Origin: JBPCNH01 sp051001455
GTDB lineage: Bacteria; Actinomycetota; CADDZG01; WHSQ01
Reading direction: 5' to 3'
Length of the DNA stretch: 64,000 nucleotides
NCBI GenBank assembly: GCA_051001455.1
Contig: JBPCNH010000011.1
Coordinates: 1 to 64,000, forward strand
In this document: positions 50,529-58,714 of the stretch, one piece after another
Position numbering within the stretch: the first letter of the stretch is position 1
How the letters are laid out: every line of letters starts with the position of its first letter
The notes under the pieces: model-generated
What the model was told of the DNA's origin: nothing
The model's input: only the letters and a program-made list of their open reading frames with translations
Databases searched by the model: none
Made by a program: the position numbers and the translations under genes

Positions 50529-51071
50529 GTGACGTCTGGCTCTTTCCAGCGTTTCGGTTGGGCGATCGGGATTGCAGGTGTGGTCCTTTCCCTGGCCGTG
50601 GGCGCGACGTTGGCCATCCTTTTCCGCGGGGATCCTGTGCCGCCCATCGTTGCTACCGGGCCGGATCTCCAAGCGCGGGTGGATTCGGCGGTGGTGCAGG
50701 TCGAGGATCGCTACCCGCACGTCCTTCTGGAGGTGCGGAGCCTTTCCCATGGCGGGATCCTGATCCGATCGAGGTGGGAGAAACCCGAGGCCGGGATGGG
50801 CGATTTTGCCGACGAGGTGGGCAGGAGAGCGGCGGACCAGCGCGAAGCGACGGTCGCCTTTCTCCAGGCCATAGCGCGCTCGGATCCTTCCATCAAGCGA
50901 CTGGGAGCAGCGGAGGACGGTTTGCTGGTCCCAGCTTGGTCCCGGGCTCAGATCCTCGGAGCCGGCGATCCGCGAACCTTTCGTGATTTCGCAACCTATT
51001 CGGCCTTCCAGTTCTCCGCCGAGGATCTCGGCGGGTACGCAGTGATATCGGGGTCGCTGAAGGACCGATGA
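50529..51071 (+). CDS. Single-pass membrane hypothetical protein
   Basis: A 180-residue protein with one helix at residues 9-31 (WAIGIAGVVLSLAVGATLAILF) and an extracytoplasmic domain with VEDRYPHVLLEVRSLSHGGILI and a long amphipathic helix (DFADEVGRRAADQREATVAF). The GTG at 50529 is favoured over an upstream start that overlaps thioredoxin. No family recognised. It is cotranscribed with thioredoxin. Confidence 0.6.
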   Translation: MTSGSFQRFGWAIGIAGVVLSLAVGATLAILFRGDPVPPIVATGPDLQARVDSAVVQVEDRYPHVLLEVRSLSHGGILIRSRWEKPEAGMGDFADEVGRRAADQREATVAFLQAIARSDPSIKRLGAAEDGLLVPAWSRAQILGAGDPRTFRDFATYSAFQFSAEDLGGYAVISGSLKDR

Positions 51072-51107
51072 GCACGGCTGTGATCCCGTGGCTGCGGAAA
51101 CCTGCAG

Positions 51108-51308
51108 ATGACCCGGATCAAAGGGAACGCTCCGCAAGTGAAGCGTTGGGGTGGTTGGATACTCCTAGCGGTCGGGACGTGGTTCGTGGTCCTGGCGATC
51201 TGGGCCGACTTCTTCGCCGGGATCTTCCCGGTGCGAGGGAGCCATGCTTGCTCCATCAGGGGTCACCGATCTCGAATACGACTACGTCGCCCACCTCTGT
51301 CGTCGTGA
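51108..51308 (+). CDS. Small membrane protein (66 residues)
   Basis: ATG at 51108 starts a product with a basic N-terminus (MTRIKGNAPQVKRW) and one helix (GGWILLAVGTWFVVLAIWADFF), after which 22 Arg/Ser-rich residues overlap the 3' end of the convergent gene. An alternative frame beginning at 51068 overlaps the previous stop by ATGA but encodes no membrane segment and looks non-coding. The hydrophobic helix makes the 51108 frame the better choice; moderate certainty. Confidence 0.4.
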   Translation: MTRIKGNAPQVKRWGGWILLAVGTWFVVLAIWADFFAGIFPVRGSHACSIRGHRSRIRLRRPPLSS

Positions 51309-52923
51309 TGCCGGGCCACCCCGCCAGCGACCGCTCGTAGATCAACTCCCAGTCGGTGCCCGCAGCTCTGTCTCGGTGGAGCAGCACCGTGCGTACCCCG
51401 ATCGCTCTCAGCGCGTTCACGCTAGCTTCGTCGGGGAAGTGGAGCGCGTAAGAACGCAGCTCGGACTGCAGTGTTGGGTTGAAACCACTCACGCCGTTGA
51501 CGATCTCAGGGAAGCCGTCCGTGGACCACAACATGTATTCAGAGTCGTGTTGGTCGTCGCTAGGGGGGTGGAATTGCGGACCCCCTGCCTCCGCTACGAA
51601 CGGTGGCGGTAACGGGACTTCGTAACGTTCCTGGGTTCCTGCCCCTTCCAGCAACACGATGCCGATAAGGAGCCCGCCGATCGCCGTCTTCCAGCTCCCT
51701 CGCCGGTTGACCTTCTCGAGCAGCCATGTCGCACCGCCGCCGGCCAACAACGCGAGACCAAGACTCGTCAAGGTGAAGATGCGCCCGGGAGTTCTGATGC
51801 CTTGCCAGCCCGGCAGATACTCGTACACCCACCGGTAGCCGAAACGGCCTTCTGCGAAGCCGAAGCCGAGGCAGAGGATCCATGTGAGCAGGACACCGGC
51901 GAGCAGCCCGATCCGTAACCGTTTCCTGAACACCGGAACCGCCAGCCCCACGAGAGCGAGGGACACCACCGCCAGCCCGGGGTGGAGGGCCTGCTCCTGG
52001 GCCCACGACATCTTGCTCCGGAAGCCCTCGGTGACTCGGCCCCATACATAGTTCTCCGACGGGGCGGTGACCAGACCGAGTGGAGGCGGAGAGAAGAAGG
52101 CGACGTGCTCGACAGCGCGATGAGATTCTGGGTGGTCCTCCAACACCTTCATGTAGGGCATCGCCTGGGACGCAGACCAGGCGAGGAACACCGTGATGCC
52201 GATGGCGCTCGCTACTAGGCTCGGCCGTGCGAGATCGAAACCTCGGCCCCGAGCCCACATCACCAGGGCGAGCGCCCCCAACACTGCGAGCAGATAGAAA
52301 AGAGGAAGGCCGAGCGTGAAACCCAGGCTCACTTGCCAAGCCGCCACGGCCCAGCCGGCGAGGATGAGCCGGGGACTCTTGCGCCGGTAACCGCGCACCA
52401 GGAGGAACAAGCTCAGAGGTATCCCTCCACTCGAAAGTACGTGGAGATGCCGCATGTGCAGCAAGCGAAAAGGCGCGAAAGCGAAAGCAGCGCCCGCCAA
52501 GACGCTTGCGATTCTGTTCGCTCCCAGCTCTCGCGCCAGCAGGGAGGCGCCGAAGAAAGCGAATGCGTAGGAGAACAGAAACATCACGTTGTAGCGGAGG
52601 ATTGCCGCCTCTGGGCCGCTTCCGATCAGTCCGGCCGGCGCGTAACCGATGAGAGCGTCTGAGAAAGCAAGGCTGCGGGGGAGTGGGTAGTAGATATTCG
52701 CGTCGTAGAACCACAGAGGTTGATTCACCAGTGCGTAGCCATCCCAGGCGATCTGCCACGCCTGCAGGGTGGGATCACGTAGCTCCTGCAGCATGTGCGT
52801 CGTGAGATGAGGCAGGAAAGACCAATGCATCAATAGGGCTAGAGCGACACCCAACAGCGCCGCCGCGGCCACCTCTTTGGCACGTAGTTCGGGGGAACGG
52901 TAGTTATCGTCCAAGCGGGGCAT
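51256..52923 (-). CDS. Multi-pass membrane protein, GT-C glycosyltransferase-like
   Basis: A 555-residue protein with 11 to 13 helices. The first outside loop carries LRDPTLQAWQIAWDGYALVN, where an acidic residue follows the first helix as in GT-C mannosyltransferases; then come PLWFYDANIYYPLPRSLAFS and GIPLSLFLLVRGYRR. The last 130 residues are soluble and extracytoplasmic (HSEYMLWSTDGFPEIVNGVS). The gene is divergent from a GT2 glycosyltransferase of the polyprenyl-phosphate-sugar synthase type, which could supply its donor. The assignment to glycosylation of cell-surface material is inference. Confidence 0.7.
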   Translation of the reverse strand: MPRLDDNYRSPELRAKEVAAAALLGVALALLMHWSFLPHLTTHMLQELRDPTLQAWQIAWDGYALVNQPLWFYDANIYYPLPRSLAFSDALIGYAPAGLIGSGPEAAILRYNVMFLFSYAFAFFGASLLARELGANRIASVLAGAAFAFAPFRLLHMRHLHVLSSGGIPLSLFLLVRGYRRKSPRLILAGWAVAAWQVSLGFTLGLPLFYLLAVLGALALVMWARGRGFDLARPSLVASAIGITVFLAWSASQAMPYMKVLEDHPESHRAVEHVAFFSPPPLGLVTAPSENYVWGRVTEGFRSKMSWAQEQALHPGLAVVSLALVGLAVPVFRKRLRIGLLAGVLLTWILCLGFGFAEGRFGYRWVYEYLPGWQGIRTPGRIFTLTSLGLALLAGGGATWLLEKVNRRGSWKTAIGGLLIGIVLLEGAGTQERYEVPLPPPFVAEAGGPQFHPPSDDQHDSEYMLWSTDGFPEIVNGVSGFNPTLQSELRSYALHFPDEASVNALRAIGVRTVLLHRDRAAGTDWELIYERSLAGWPGITTTEVGDVVVFEIGDP

Positions 52924-53010
52924 CTTTCACCATTCCAGCATGAAGGGAGACGGCGTGACGGGCAGGACGACGAGCTTAGTCGTCCTCGGAATCGGTGTGA
53001 TGATAGGGAT

Positions 53011-53721
53011 ATGACTGAAGACAGCAAAGATCAAGCAACGTTGACGGTGATCATGCCCGTTTACAACGAGGCCGCTACTCTTCGGCAAGCCCTCGATCGT
53101 CTCTTGAAGACCGAGCTCCCGGTGTCTCTCCAGGTCGTTGTCGTGGACGATGGGTCGACGGATGGGAGTCTCGCATCGATCAGCGATCTGATCGATGGTC
53201 GCGATGTGGTGGTCGTCGAGAACCCGCGTAACTTGGGGAAAGGGGCGGCGTTCCGTAACGGTCTTGGTCACGCTACGGGGAAGTACGTGACGATCCTCGA
53301 TGCCGACATGGAGTACGACCCGGCCGATTACGTAGAGGTACTCCGCCCGCTCCTCGACGGGGAGGCGGATGTCGTCTACGGAACCCGAACCTTTGGCTCC
53401 CATACGGCGTACTCGTTCTGGTATGTACTGGGTAATCGCTTCCTCTCGCTGTGGGCGAGCTTTCTATTCAACACTTGGCTCTCTGATATCGAGACCTGCT
53501 TCAAAGTTGCTCCTACTGATACTTGGCGCGCCATCGGTGTCCGTTCGGATGGTTTCGGGCTCGAGGCCGAAGTCACCGGGAAGTTCCTCCGCAGGCATCG
53601 GATATATGAGGTTCCCATCAGCTACCGTGCGCGCGGCAGGGAAGAAGGTAAGAAACTCAATTGGACCGACGGAGTCATTGCGTTGTGGATCCTCTTACGA
53701 GTCCGGTTGTTCGGGAAGTAG
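53011..53721 (+). CDS. Glycosyltransferase family 2 (polyprenyl-phosphate sugar synthase-like)
   Basis: A 236-residue soluble GT2 enzyme. It has LTVIMPVYNEAATLRQALDR, VVVVDDGSTDGS, NPRNLGKGAAFRNGLGHATG, ILDADMEYDPADY (the D-x-D metal site), YGTRTFG, and GFGLEAEVTGKFLRRHRIYEVPISY (catalytic region with Arg). This is the layout of dolichol/polyprenyl-phosphate mannose or glucose synthases lacking a transmembrane tail. It is divergent from a GT-C-like membrane protein. Confidence 0.9.
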   Translation: MTEDSKDQATLTVIMPVYNEAATLRQALDRLLKTELPVSLQVVVVDDGSTDGSLASISDLIDGRDVVVVENPRNLGKGAAFRNGLGHATGKYVTILDADMEYDPADYVEVLRPLLDGEADVVYGTRTFGSHTAYSFWYVLGNRFLSLWASFLFNTWLSDIETCFKVAPTDTWRAIGVRSDGFGLEAEVTGKFLRRHRIYEVPISYRARGREEGKKLNWTDGVIALWILLRVRLFGK

Positions 53722-53770
53722 AAGCGAACCTGTATCTCCCGGGCCCGGATCCCGTTGCATACTCGGGTGC

Positions 53771-54397
53771 ATGACTGACGCCGGCGACCCGTTGGAGCGA
53801 TTGAAGCGTGAGCTCTCGGCCGAGGACGCCAAGACCTTTGAGGAAATCACGGCGCGCATCCGTAGTGGCGACCCCGACACGATCGCAGCGATCGGCCACA
53901 AGTTGCGTGACGTGCTCGTTCCCGAGCCCTCTCGAACTTCTCCGGGCTTCGGCGCCGGTCCAGATTGGTACATCGTGCGTGTCGAGCTTCTCAGCGCCAT
54001 CTACGGGACCTTTGAACCTCCTCCGGGCCGAGACGTCCTCATCTCTCCGCAACACACGTTCCGCCAGCTCGCCGAGATGATCAACAGCGCCTTCGCGCGA
54101 TGGGACCTGGGGCATCTCTATGCCTTCCGTCTGGATGACGGCAGGATCATCGGAACGCCGTTCGAGGATTCCAACGTCCTCGACGCCGCCCGGACGAAGA
54201 TCGGTGGGCGGTGGCGAGAAGGCGACAGCTTCCTGTTCGAGTTCGACTTCGGTGACTCTTGGGAGCATCGCTGCACGGTCTTGGAGACCGAGGTAGACCC
54301 GGCCGAGGCCTACGGCAAACGTCCGAAGGGGCCGGCGGTGATCTTCGGTTGGGGGTCGGTACCCGACCAATACGGCCGGAGCTCGCCAACCGATTGA
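53771..54397 (+). CDS. pRiA4b ORF-3-like protein
   Basis: A 208-residue protein. An N-terminal helical part (LKRELSAEDAKTFEEITARI) precedes the family domain with WYIVRVELLSAIYGTFEPPPG, HTFRQLAEMINSAFARWDLG, HLYAFRLDDG, and FLFEFDFGDSWEHRCTVLE, the last being the hallmark of the plasmid pRiA4b ORF-3 / IS1096 TnpR-like family. Function unknown; often on mobile elements. It adjoins a toxin-antitoxin locus, so this stretch may be an island. It follows the GT2 gene by 49 bases. Confidence 0.85.
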   Translation: MTDAGDPLERLKRELSAEDAKTFEEITARIRSGDPDTIAAIGHKLRDVLVPEPSRTSPGFGAGPDWYIVRVELLSAIYGTFEPPPGRDVLISPQHTFRQLAEMINSAFARWDLGHLYAFRLDDGRIIGTPFEDSNVLDAARTKIGGRWREGDSFLFEFDFGDSWEHRCTVLETEVDPAEAYGKRPKGPAVIFGWGSVPDQYGRSSPTD

Positions 54398-54470
54398 GGT
54401 GGCCACCCCGGGTGCACCCATAAACTGAGAGCAATGCATCCGATCAGGTACCGAGGGGGACCAGCTGACC

Positions 54471-54496
54471 CCATGTAGGTGAGTCCACCTACATGG
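54471..54496. repeat. Perfect 11-bp inverted repeat with 4-base centre
   Basis: CCATGTAGGTG and CACCTACATGG flank AGTC. The repeat lies in a 400-base stretch between the ORF-3-like gene and abiEi that otherwise holds no recognised gene. There is no T-run, so it is not a clear terminator for either strand. It could be a protein-binding site or the trace of a mobile element end. Confidence 0.6.
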
Positions 54497-54764
54497 ATGG
54501 GGCGGGAGCCCTTCCCCTGGCAGCCAAGGAGCCGGGTCAAATGGGAGGTCTGGTAGCTCGAGCCTTCTAGCTTCCAGAAAGTCTGTCGAGCCGATCCAGG
54601 AATCGCGAACGATTGCCCCCACTGCGTTCTGACGGGCTTGGGCATGGTCCGTCTCCCGGTGGGCTGGTGCTCGTTTGATTTTTGCGCTGTATCCTCTCCA
54701 GCTTGGGTTATATGGCAGGAAATGCAAGGAGAGAGCGCAAATAGCGACTTGCAACTAACAACAC

Positions 54765-54794
54765 TTGCATATGATACAAGCAACGTTCTATGAT
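54765..54794 (+). promoter_or_regulatory. Promoter of the abiE operon (leaderless)
   Basis: TTGCAT at 54765-54770 and TATGAT at 54789-54794 are 18 bases apart, a good -35/-10 pair. The -10 box ends six bases before the ATG at 54801, so transcripts would start at or next to the start codon. Repeated half-sites (CTTGCA at 54748-54753 and 54764-54769, with CAAGCA at 54778-54783 in the opposite sense) surround it. AbiEi proteins are known to bind inverted repeats at their own promoter. Confidence 0.55.
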
Positions 54795-54800
54795 TAGCGC

Positions 54801-55613
54801 ATGGGAATTCTTCAGGACGCCATAGCCACCCTTGCTCGAGAGGGCAAGCAATTCTTCACGACTCAAGACCTGGCCACGATCCTCAAGGTCGAGCGCGCCA
54901 AAGCCCAGCAGATTGCCTTCAGATTGGCCGAAGCAGGCCTTGCGACAAGGCTCAAGCGAGGGACATACGCTCTCACTCCAGCAGATGCGTGGGGAGAACC
55001 TGGAGCGCCGCCAACCAACTGGTTCGAGGCTGCGGCCGCGCTGGTCGCTCCTGCCCCCTACTACCTCGCCTACTACACCGGGATGCGCCTCCATCGGATG
55101 ATCCAGCATCCCTTGAGAACCCTGTTCATTGCAGTGACGCGGCCGCAACGAGAAGTCACGGTTGGACAGGTGCGCTTTCAGTTCGTAACCCTCGCGGAGC
55201 ATCGATTTTTCGGTCATGAGGATCATGTCTTGGAACCAGGTCGGGTGGTGAAAGTGGCTGACCTTGAACGGACTTTCATCGACTGCGTTGATCGTCCCGA
55301 TCTGTGCGGAGGGATTGAGGAAATCCTTCGAGGGTTCAAACGGCGACAGGCCGAGCTTAATCCCGACCGGTTGTTGCGCTACTTGATGCGACTACATGAA
55401 CCAGCTCTTACTAAACGTGTTGGCTTTCTGTTGGAGTTGGCAGGCTACGGAGAGCCTCGAGTCCTCTGGGAGCTGGAGCGGATTGCAGGTCGTGTCAAGC
55501 GGTACGTGCCGCTAGACACCCAGAAACAGGATCGAACGGGTCCTCGGAATAGGCGCTGGGAGCTCGTGATCAATGCCGACATCGATCAACTTGTTGAAGT
55601 GGGCAAGACATGA
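54801..55613 (+). CDS. abiEi: AbiEi-like antitoxin (type IV toxin-antitoxin)
   Basis: A 270-residue protein with an N-terminal winged HTH (TQDLATILKVERAKAQQIAFRLAEAGLATRLKRGTYAL) and a larger C-terminal antitoxin domain (YYLAYYTGMRLHRMIQHPLR, VKVADLERTFIDCVDRPDLC with GGIEEIL). The domain order is that of AbiEi, which represses its own promoter and counteracts AbiEii without direct binding. Its TGA overlaps the toxin ATG (ATGA). It is on an AT-richer stretch beside tRNA-Arg. Confidence 0.85.
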   Translation: MGILQDAIATLAREGKQFFTTQDLATILKVERAKAQQIAFRLAEAGLATRLKRGTYALTPADAWGEPGAPPTNWFEAAAALVAPAPYYLAYYTGMRLHRMIQHPLRTLFIAVTRPQREVTVGQVRFQFVTLAEHRFFGHEDHVLEPGRVVKVADLERTFIDCVDRPDLCGGIEEILRGFKRRQAELNPDRLLRYLMRLHEPALTKRVGFLLELAGYGEPRVLWELERIAGRVKRYVPLDTQKQDRTGPRNRRWELVINADIDQLVEVGKT

Positions 55614-56212
55614 TCGACCCCGCTGAGATTCGGGCTCGTGCAAGAGGTCTCGGCCTCGATGCTTCTTACGTCGAGAACGACTACGTCCTCTGTCATCTCC
55701 TCGTTGCAATCTGTGAAGGCTTTCCCGAGTTCGTGTTCCGCGGCGGGACGGCCTTAGCTCGAATCTATTGGCCGGACTACCGCCTATCTGAAGATCTCGA
55801 CTTCACGAGCCAGGCTCCCGTGTCGGATCTCGAATCTCGTCTGGGCAATGCCGTGCGGATAGCTAGAGACCGAACGACGTTGAGTCTCGAGCTGGCTTTC
55901 GGACCGCCCCGAGATAGCTGGTCAAGGTCCACGGTCCATTGGGCAGACCATGAGCTTCTGTTGGACGTAAACATGGATGTCGCCGTTGCTATTGATAAGC
56001 ATGAAGGAAAGGTAGATCTCCCGTACAAGGATCTTGAGGAGACCGAGGTGATCATTCCCGTTTTCACCCTGACGGAGATCTTGGGGAACAAGTGGTACAT
56101 GCTGAATGACCGAACGGAGCCCCGGGATCTGTTCGATGTCTGGTCAGGGCTGGTCAAGTTCGATCCTTCCACCCTTCAGGCAGGTTTTTCGAGACGTGAA
56201 GAGACACTTTGA
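55610..56212 (+). CDS. abiEii: AbiEii-like toxin nucleotidyltransferase, C-terminus lost
   Basis: A 200-residue protein. The nucleotidyltransferase motifs are intact: FRGGTALARIYWPDYRLSED with LDF (GG-T and D-x-D), VDLPYKDLEETEVIIPVFTL, and EILGNKWYMLNDRTEPRDLFD. AbiEii toxins usually have about 280 residues. After the stop at 56212 the DNA in another frame still reads RHFDAWQDRQNAG, a TAG, and LCDLLPERHEVQGFVEQAVD, which resembles the missing C-terminal domain. So a frameshift and a nonsense mutation have removed about 70 residues. The toxin may be inactive. Confidence 0.75.
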   Translation: MIDPAEIRARARGLGLDASYVENDYVLCHLLVAICEGFPEFVFRGGTALARIYWPDYRLSEDLDFTSQAPVSDLESRLGNAVRIARDRTTLSLELAFGPPRDSWSRSTVHWADHELLLDVNMDVAVAIDKHEGKVDLPYKDLEETEVIIPVFTLTEILGNKWYMLNDRTEPRDLFDVWSGLVKFDPSTLQAGFSRREETL

Positions 56213-56395
56213 TGCGTGGCAGGACCGGCAGAACGCTGGTTAGTTGTGCGACCTACTTCCAGAGCGGCATGAAGTCCAGGGTTTCGTCGAACAGGCAGTT
56301 GATTGCATGAGCGGTTCGGCGGAGATCACCTGGAAGCTCAAGGGGAGTAATCAATGTCTGAAAGGCCGGATGAGACGCGCTGTTTCGTAGATTCT
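56213..56395 (+). pseudogene. Out-of-frame remnant of the AbiEii C-terminal region
   Basis: In the frame shifted relative to the toxin gene the sequence encodes HFDAWQDRQNAG, then TAG, then LCDLLPERHEVQGFVEQAVD and CMSGSAEITWKLKG. The FDAWQD-R-N and F-EQAVDC patterns fit the C-terminal helix region of AbiEii proteins. At least one frameshift near 56200 and one stop codon separate it from the rest. Confidence 0.5.
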
Positions 56396-56435
56396 TAGTT
56401 CGACTAAACGGCATCTGACCAGGCGTTTTTCTTTG

Positions 56436-56509
<74 letters not shown>

Positions 56510-56632
56510 GAGCCCCTATTGTCGCAGGTCGGGGGCGATCTTCCCTTTATCTCCGGTGCATCAGCTCCAACCGCTAACCGGACGATTCCTTCCCGCTGCA
56601 TACGGTTTCCGCAGCGGGTGATACTTCTCTCT

Positions 56633-57535
56633 GTGCAACCCGGTTTAACGATGCTGATCGACGCAGCCAGCCTTGTCTACAGGGCGCTGTTCGCCGTCCC
56701 GGATTCGATCAAGGCCCCCGATGGAACCCTGGTCAATGCGGCCTACGGTTTCCTAGGCATGCTCGAGCGGTTGGTGCGCAACCACCAGCCCGAGTTCATC
56801 TGCTGTGCTCTCGATGACGACTGGCGCCCACAGTGGCGCGTCGATCTGATCTCCAGCTACAAGTCGGTGCGGGCAGAAGAGGGGAGCGCCCAGGAGGAGG
56901 CCGAGGACCTGCTCGAACCGCAGCTCGAGATCTTGACCGAGATCCTGGCCGGTTGCGGCATCCCCGAGGTCGGTCATCCTGGTGCCGAGGCTGAGGACGT
57001 GATCGGCACGCTCGCCGAGCGAGCGCCGGGCCGGGTGGCGATCGTGTCGGGCGATAGGGACCTGTTCCAACTCGTGCGAGATCCGGATATCCGCATCCTT
57101 TATCCGCGCCGAGGCGTATCGGAGGTCGATGTGGTGGACGAGGCCTACATCGAGAAGAAGTATGGGATCCCGGGCCGTGTCTACGCGGACTTCGCAGTGC
57201 TGCGGGGTGATCCTTCCGACGGTTTGCCCGGCGTCAAAGGCGTCGGCGAGAAGTTGGCAACCTCGCTCATAGCGCGTTACCGAAGCATCGACGGAGTGCT
57301 CGAAGCGGCAGCCGGTTCGGACGAGAGCGTGGCGCTAAATCGGGTTCGCAGGGATCTCGACTACGTCCGGCGCGCCGTGCAGGTGGTGGCCATCCCCCGG
57401 GATCTGGCGATCCCCGAGGTCGACCTGACTCGCCCACGCACGGGGCCCGAACCAGCGACGTATGCACTGGCGGACAAGTATGCGCTGGGCGGACAGCTGC
57501 GCAGATTGGTCGCTGCGCTCACGTCGGACGACTGA
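56633..57535 (+). CDS. 5'-3' exonuclease (FEN family)
   Basis: A 300-residue structure-specific exonuclease equal to the N-terminal domain of DNA polymerase I. It has TMLIDAASLVYRALFAVPDS, ALDDDWRPQWR with ISSYKSVR, GAEAEDVIGTLAERA, VSGDRDLFQLVRD, and the helix-hairpin-helix region LRGDPSDGLPGVKGVGEKLATSLI. Most metal-binding Asp are present. GTG at 56633 is taken as start because a GATACT box lies seven bases upstream, which suggests a leaderless transcript; ATG at 56651 is the alternative. It likely removes flaps or RNA primers. Confidence 0.9.
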   Translation: MQPGLTMLIDAASLVYRALFAVPDSIKAPDGTLVNAAYGFLGMLERLVRNHQPEFICCALDDDWRPQWRVDLISSYKSVRAEEGSAQEEAEDLLEPQLEILTEILAGCGIPEVGHPGAEAEDVIGTLAERAPGRVAIVSGDRDLFQLVRDPDIRILYPRRGVSEVDVVDEAYIEKKYGIPGRVYADFAVLRGDPSDGLPGVKGVGEKLATSLIARYRSIDGVLEAAAGSDESVALNRVRRDLDYVRRAVQVVAIPRDLAIPEVDLTRPRTGPEPATYALADKYALGGQLRRLVAALTSDD

Positions 57536-57684
57536 CCATCGCGGATGCCTTGACTGCCGGGTTTTCTAGGCGGGCAAGTCAGACATCGATGCCTACCGGC
57601 ATAAGCATGAAGTGACTGGGTACTCCAATCCCGTCGACGAGCCTCTCGCCTTCCCGTGGAAGGCGGGCGACAGAAAGGAGTGTC

Positions 57685-58146
57685 ATGGGTCTGAATATCA
57701 AGGACCTCACGATCTCGAGCTCGGTGTTCGACTCGGGCGGACCGATACCCGATCGCCACACCGGTGCCGGAGAAGACGCATCGCCCGCCCTCTCCTGGTC
57801 GGGCGTGCCGGAGGGAACCCGCCAGCTGGCACTCATCTGCCACGATCCGGACGCCCCACTGCCGCACGGGTGGACGCACTGGGTTCTCTGGGGGATGCCC
57901 GCCGATGCCAGCGGCATCCCAGAGGGCGGGGGTAGCAGGTTCTCCGAGGGCCCCAATGATTTCGGGAATCCCGGCTGGAACGGTCCGGCTCCTCCTCCGG
58001 GGCACGGTGTGCATCACTATTACTTCTGGCTCTATGCCCTCGATACCGAGATCGACGAGTCCGGCCTGACGCGTGCCGGGCTGCTCGAAGTGATCGGCGA
58101 TCACGTTATCGAGCAGGCGCGGGTGATCGGCACGTGCGAGCGCTGA
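57685..58146 (+). CDS. YbhB/YbcL family Raf-kinase-inhibitor-like (PEBP) protein
   Basis: A 153-residue PEBP protein with the family ligand-pocket motifs ISSSVFDSGGPIPDRHTGAG, EDASPALSWSGVPEGTRQLA, CHDPDAPLPHGWTHWVLWGM, and HHYYFWLYALD. The D-P-D-A-P and GHG-HHY elements are diagnostic. Bacterial members are cytoplasmic and of unclear function. AAAGGAG precedes the ATG at 57685. Confidence 0.93.
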   Translation: MGLNIKDLTISSSVFDSGGPIPDRHTGAGEDASPALSWSGVPEGTRQLALICHDPDAPLPHGWTHWVLWGMPADASGIPEGGGSRFSEGPNDFGNPGWNGPAPPPGHGVHHYYFWLYALDTEIDESGLTRAGLLEVIGDHVIEQARVIGTCER

Positions 58147-58180
58147 ACTTCATCCGGGAGAAGGCCCCGATGCCGAAGTC

Positions 58181-58714
58181 TTAGGGATGTAGCCGTTTCA
58201 CCATATAGATCTCCTCGCGCGTGTCAGTGGGGCTCAACCTGATCACGTCCGGGATGCGGGCCATAACCTCATAACCGTGGGACTCGTAGAACCTCTCGGT
58301 CCCCGTGCCCCCCCTGACGGTCAGGTGGAGTTGTTCTAGTCCCATGTCTCGTGCGATCTCGTGCGTGCACTCGAGGATCTTCTTCCCTATGCCTTCTTTC
58401 TGGCGCGCCGGATCAACCTGCAACCGCTTGATCGTCATCCAGTGCCGGAACAGGGGTCCGGGACGAGGCTCGAGGAAGAGGAAGCCCACCGGCTCATCGC
58501 CGCCGAAGCCGACGACGAGATGACCTTGTCCTGTCGCAGCATTGCTGAAGGCGCTGTCGGCGACGGTGCGGACGTCGTCTTCAGTCACCGGCGGTACGAA
58601 CCCCACCGCGCCTCCTGCATTCGACACCGCGGTCCAGATGGTGACGAGTTTCCCGGTCAGCTCGTCGTCGAGGGGCGGATCGAGCTCGCAGGTGACCTCA
58701 GTTGTCGAGCTCAC
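58181..58714 (-). CDS. GNAT family N-acetyltransferase
   Basis: A 177-residue GNAT protein. The acetyl-CoA site is in LQVDPARQKEGIGKKILECT (R-x-x-G-x-G/A-like loop), followed by GLEQLHLTVRGGTGTERFYESHGYEVMARIPD, the usual motif B. The N-terminal strand HLVVGFGGDEPVGFLFLEP is also typical. The acceptor is unknown. It overlaps the M20 peptidase gene by 17 bases and is coexpressed with it. Confidence 0.9.
   Translation of the reverse strand: MSSTTEVTCELDPPLDDELTGKLVTIWTAVSNAGGAVGFVPPVTEDDVRTVADSAFSNAATGQGHLVVGFGGDEPVGFLFLEPRPGPLFRHWMTIKRLQVDPARQKEGIGKKILECTHEIARDMGLEQLHLTVRGGTGTERFYESHGYEVMARIPDVIRLSPTDTREEIYMVKRLHP

Noticed and set aside
54310..54783. Minus-strand frame of 157 codons in the abiE upstream region
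   Set aside because: It covers the abiE promoter and the palindrome, overlaps the 3' end of the ORF-3-like gene, lacks a ribosome-binding site and shows no known domain.
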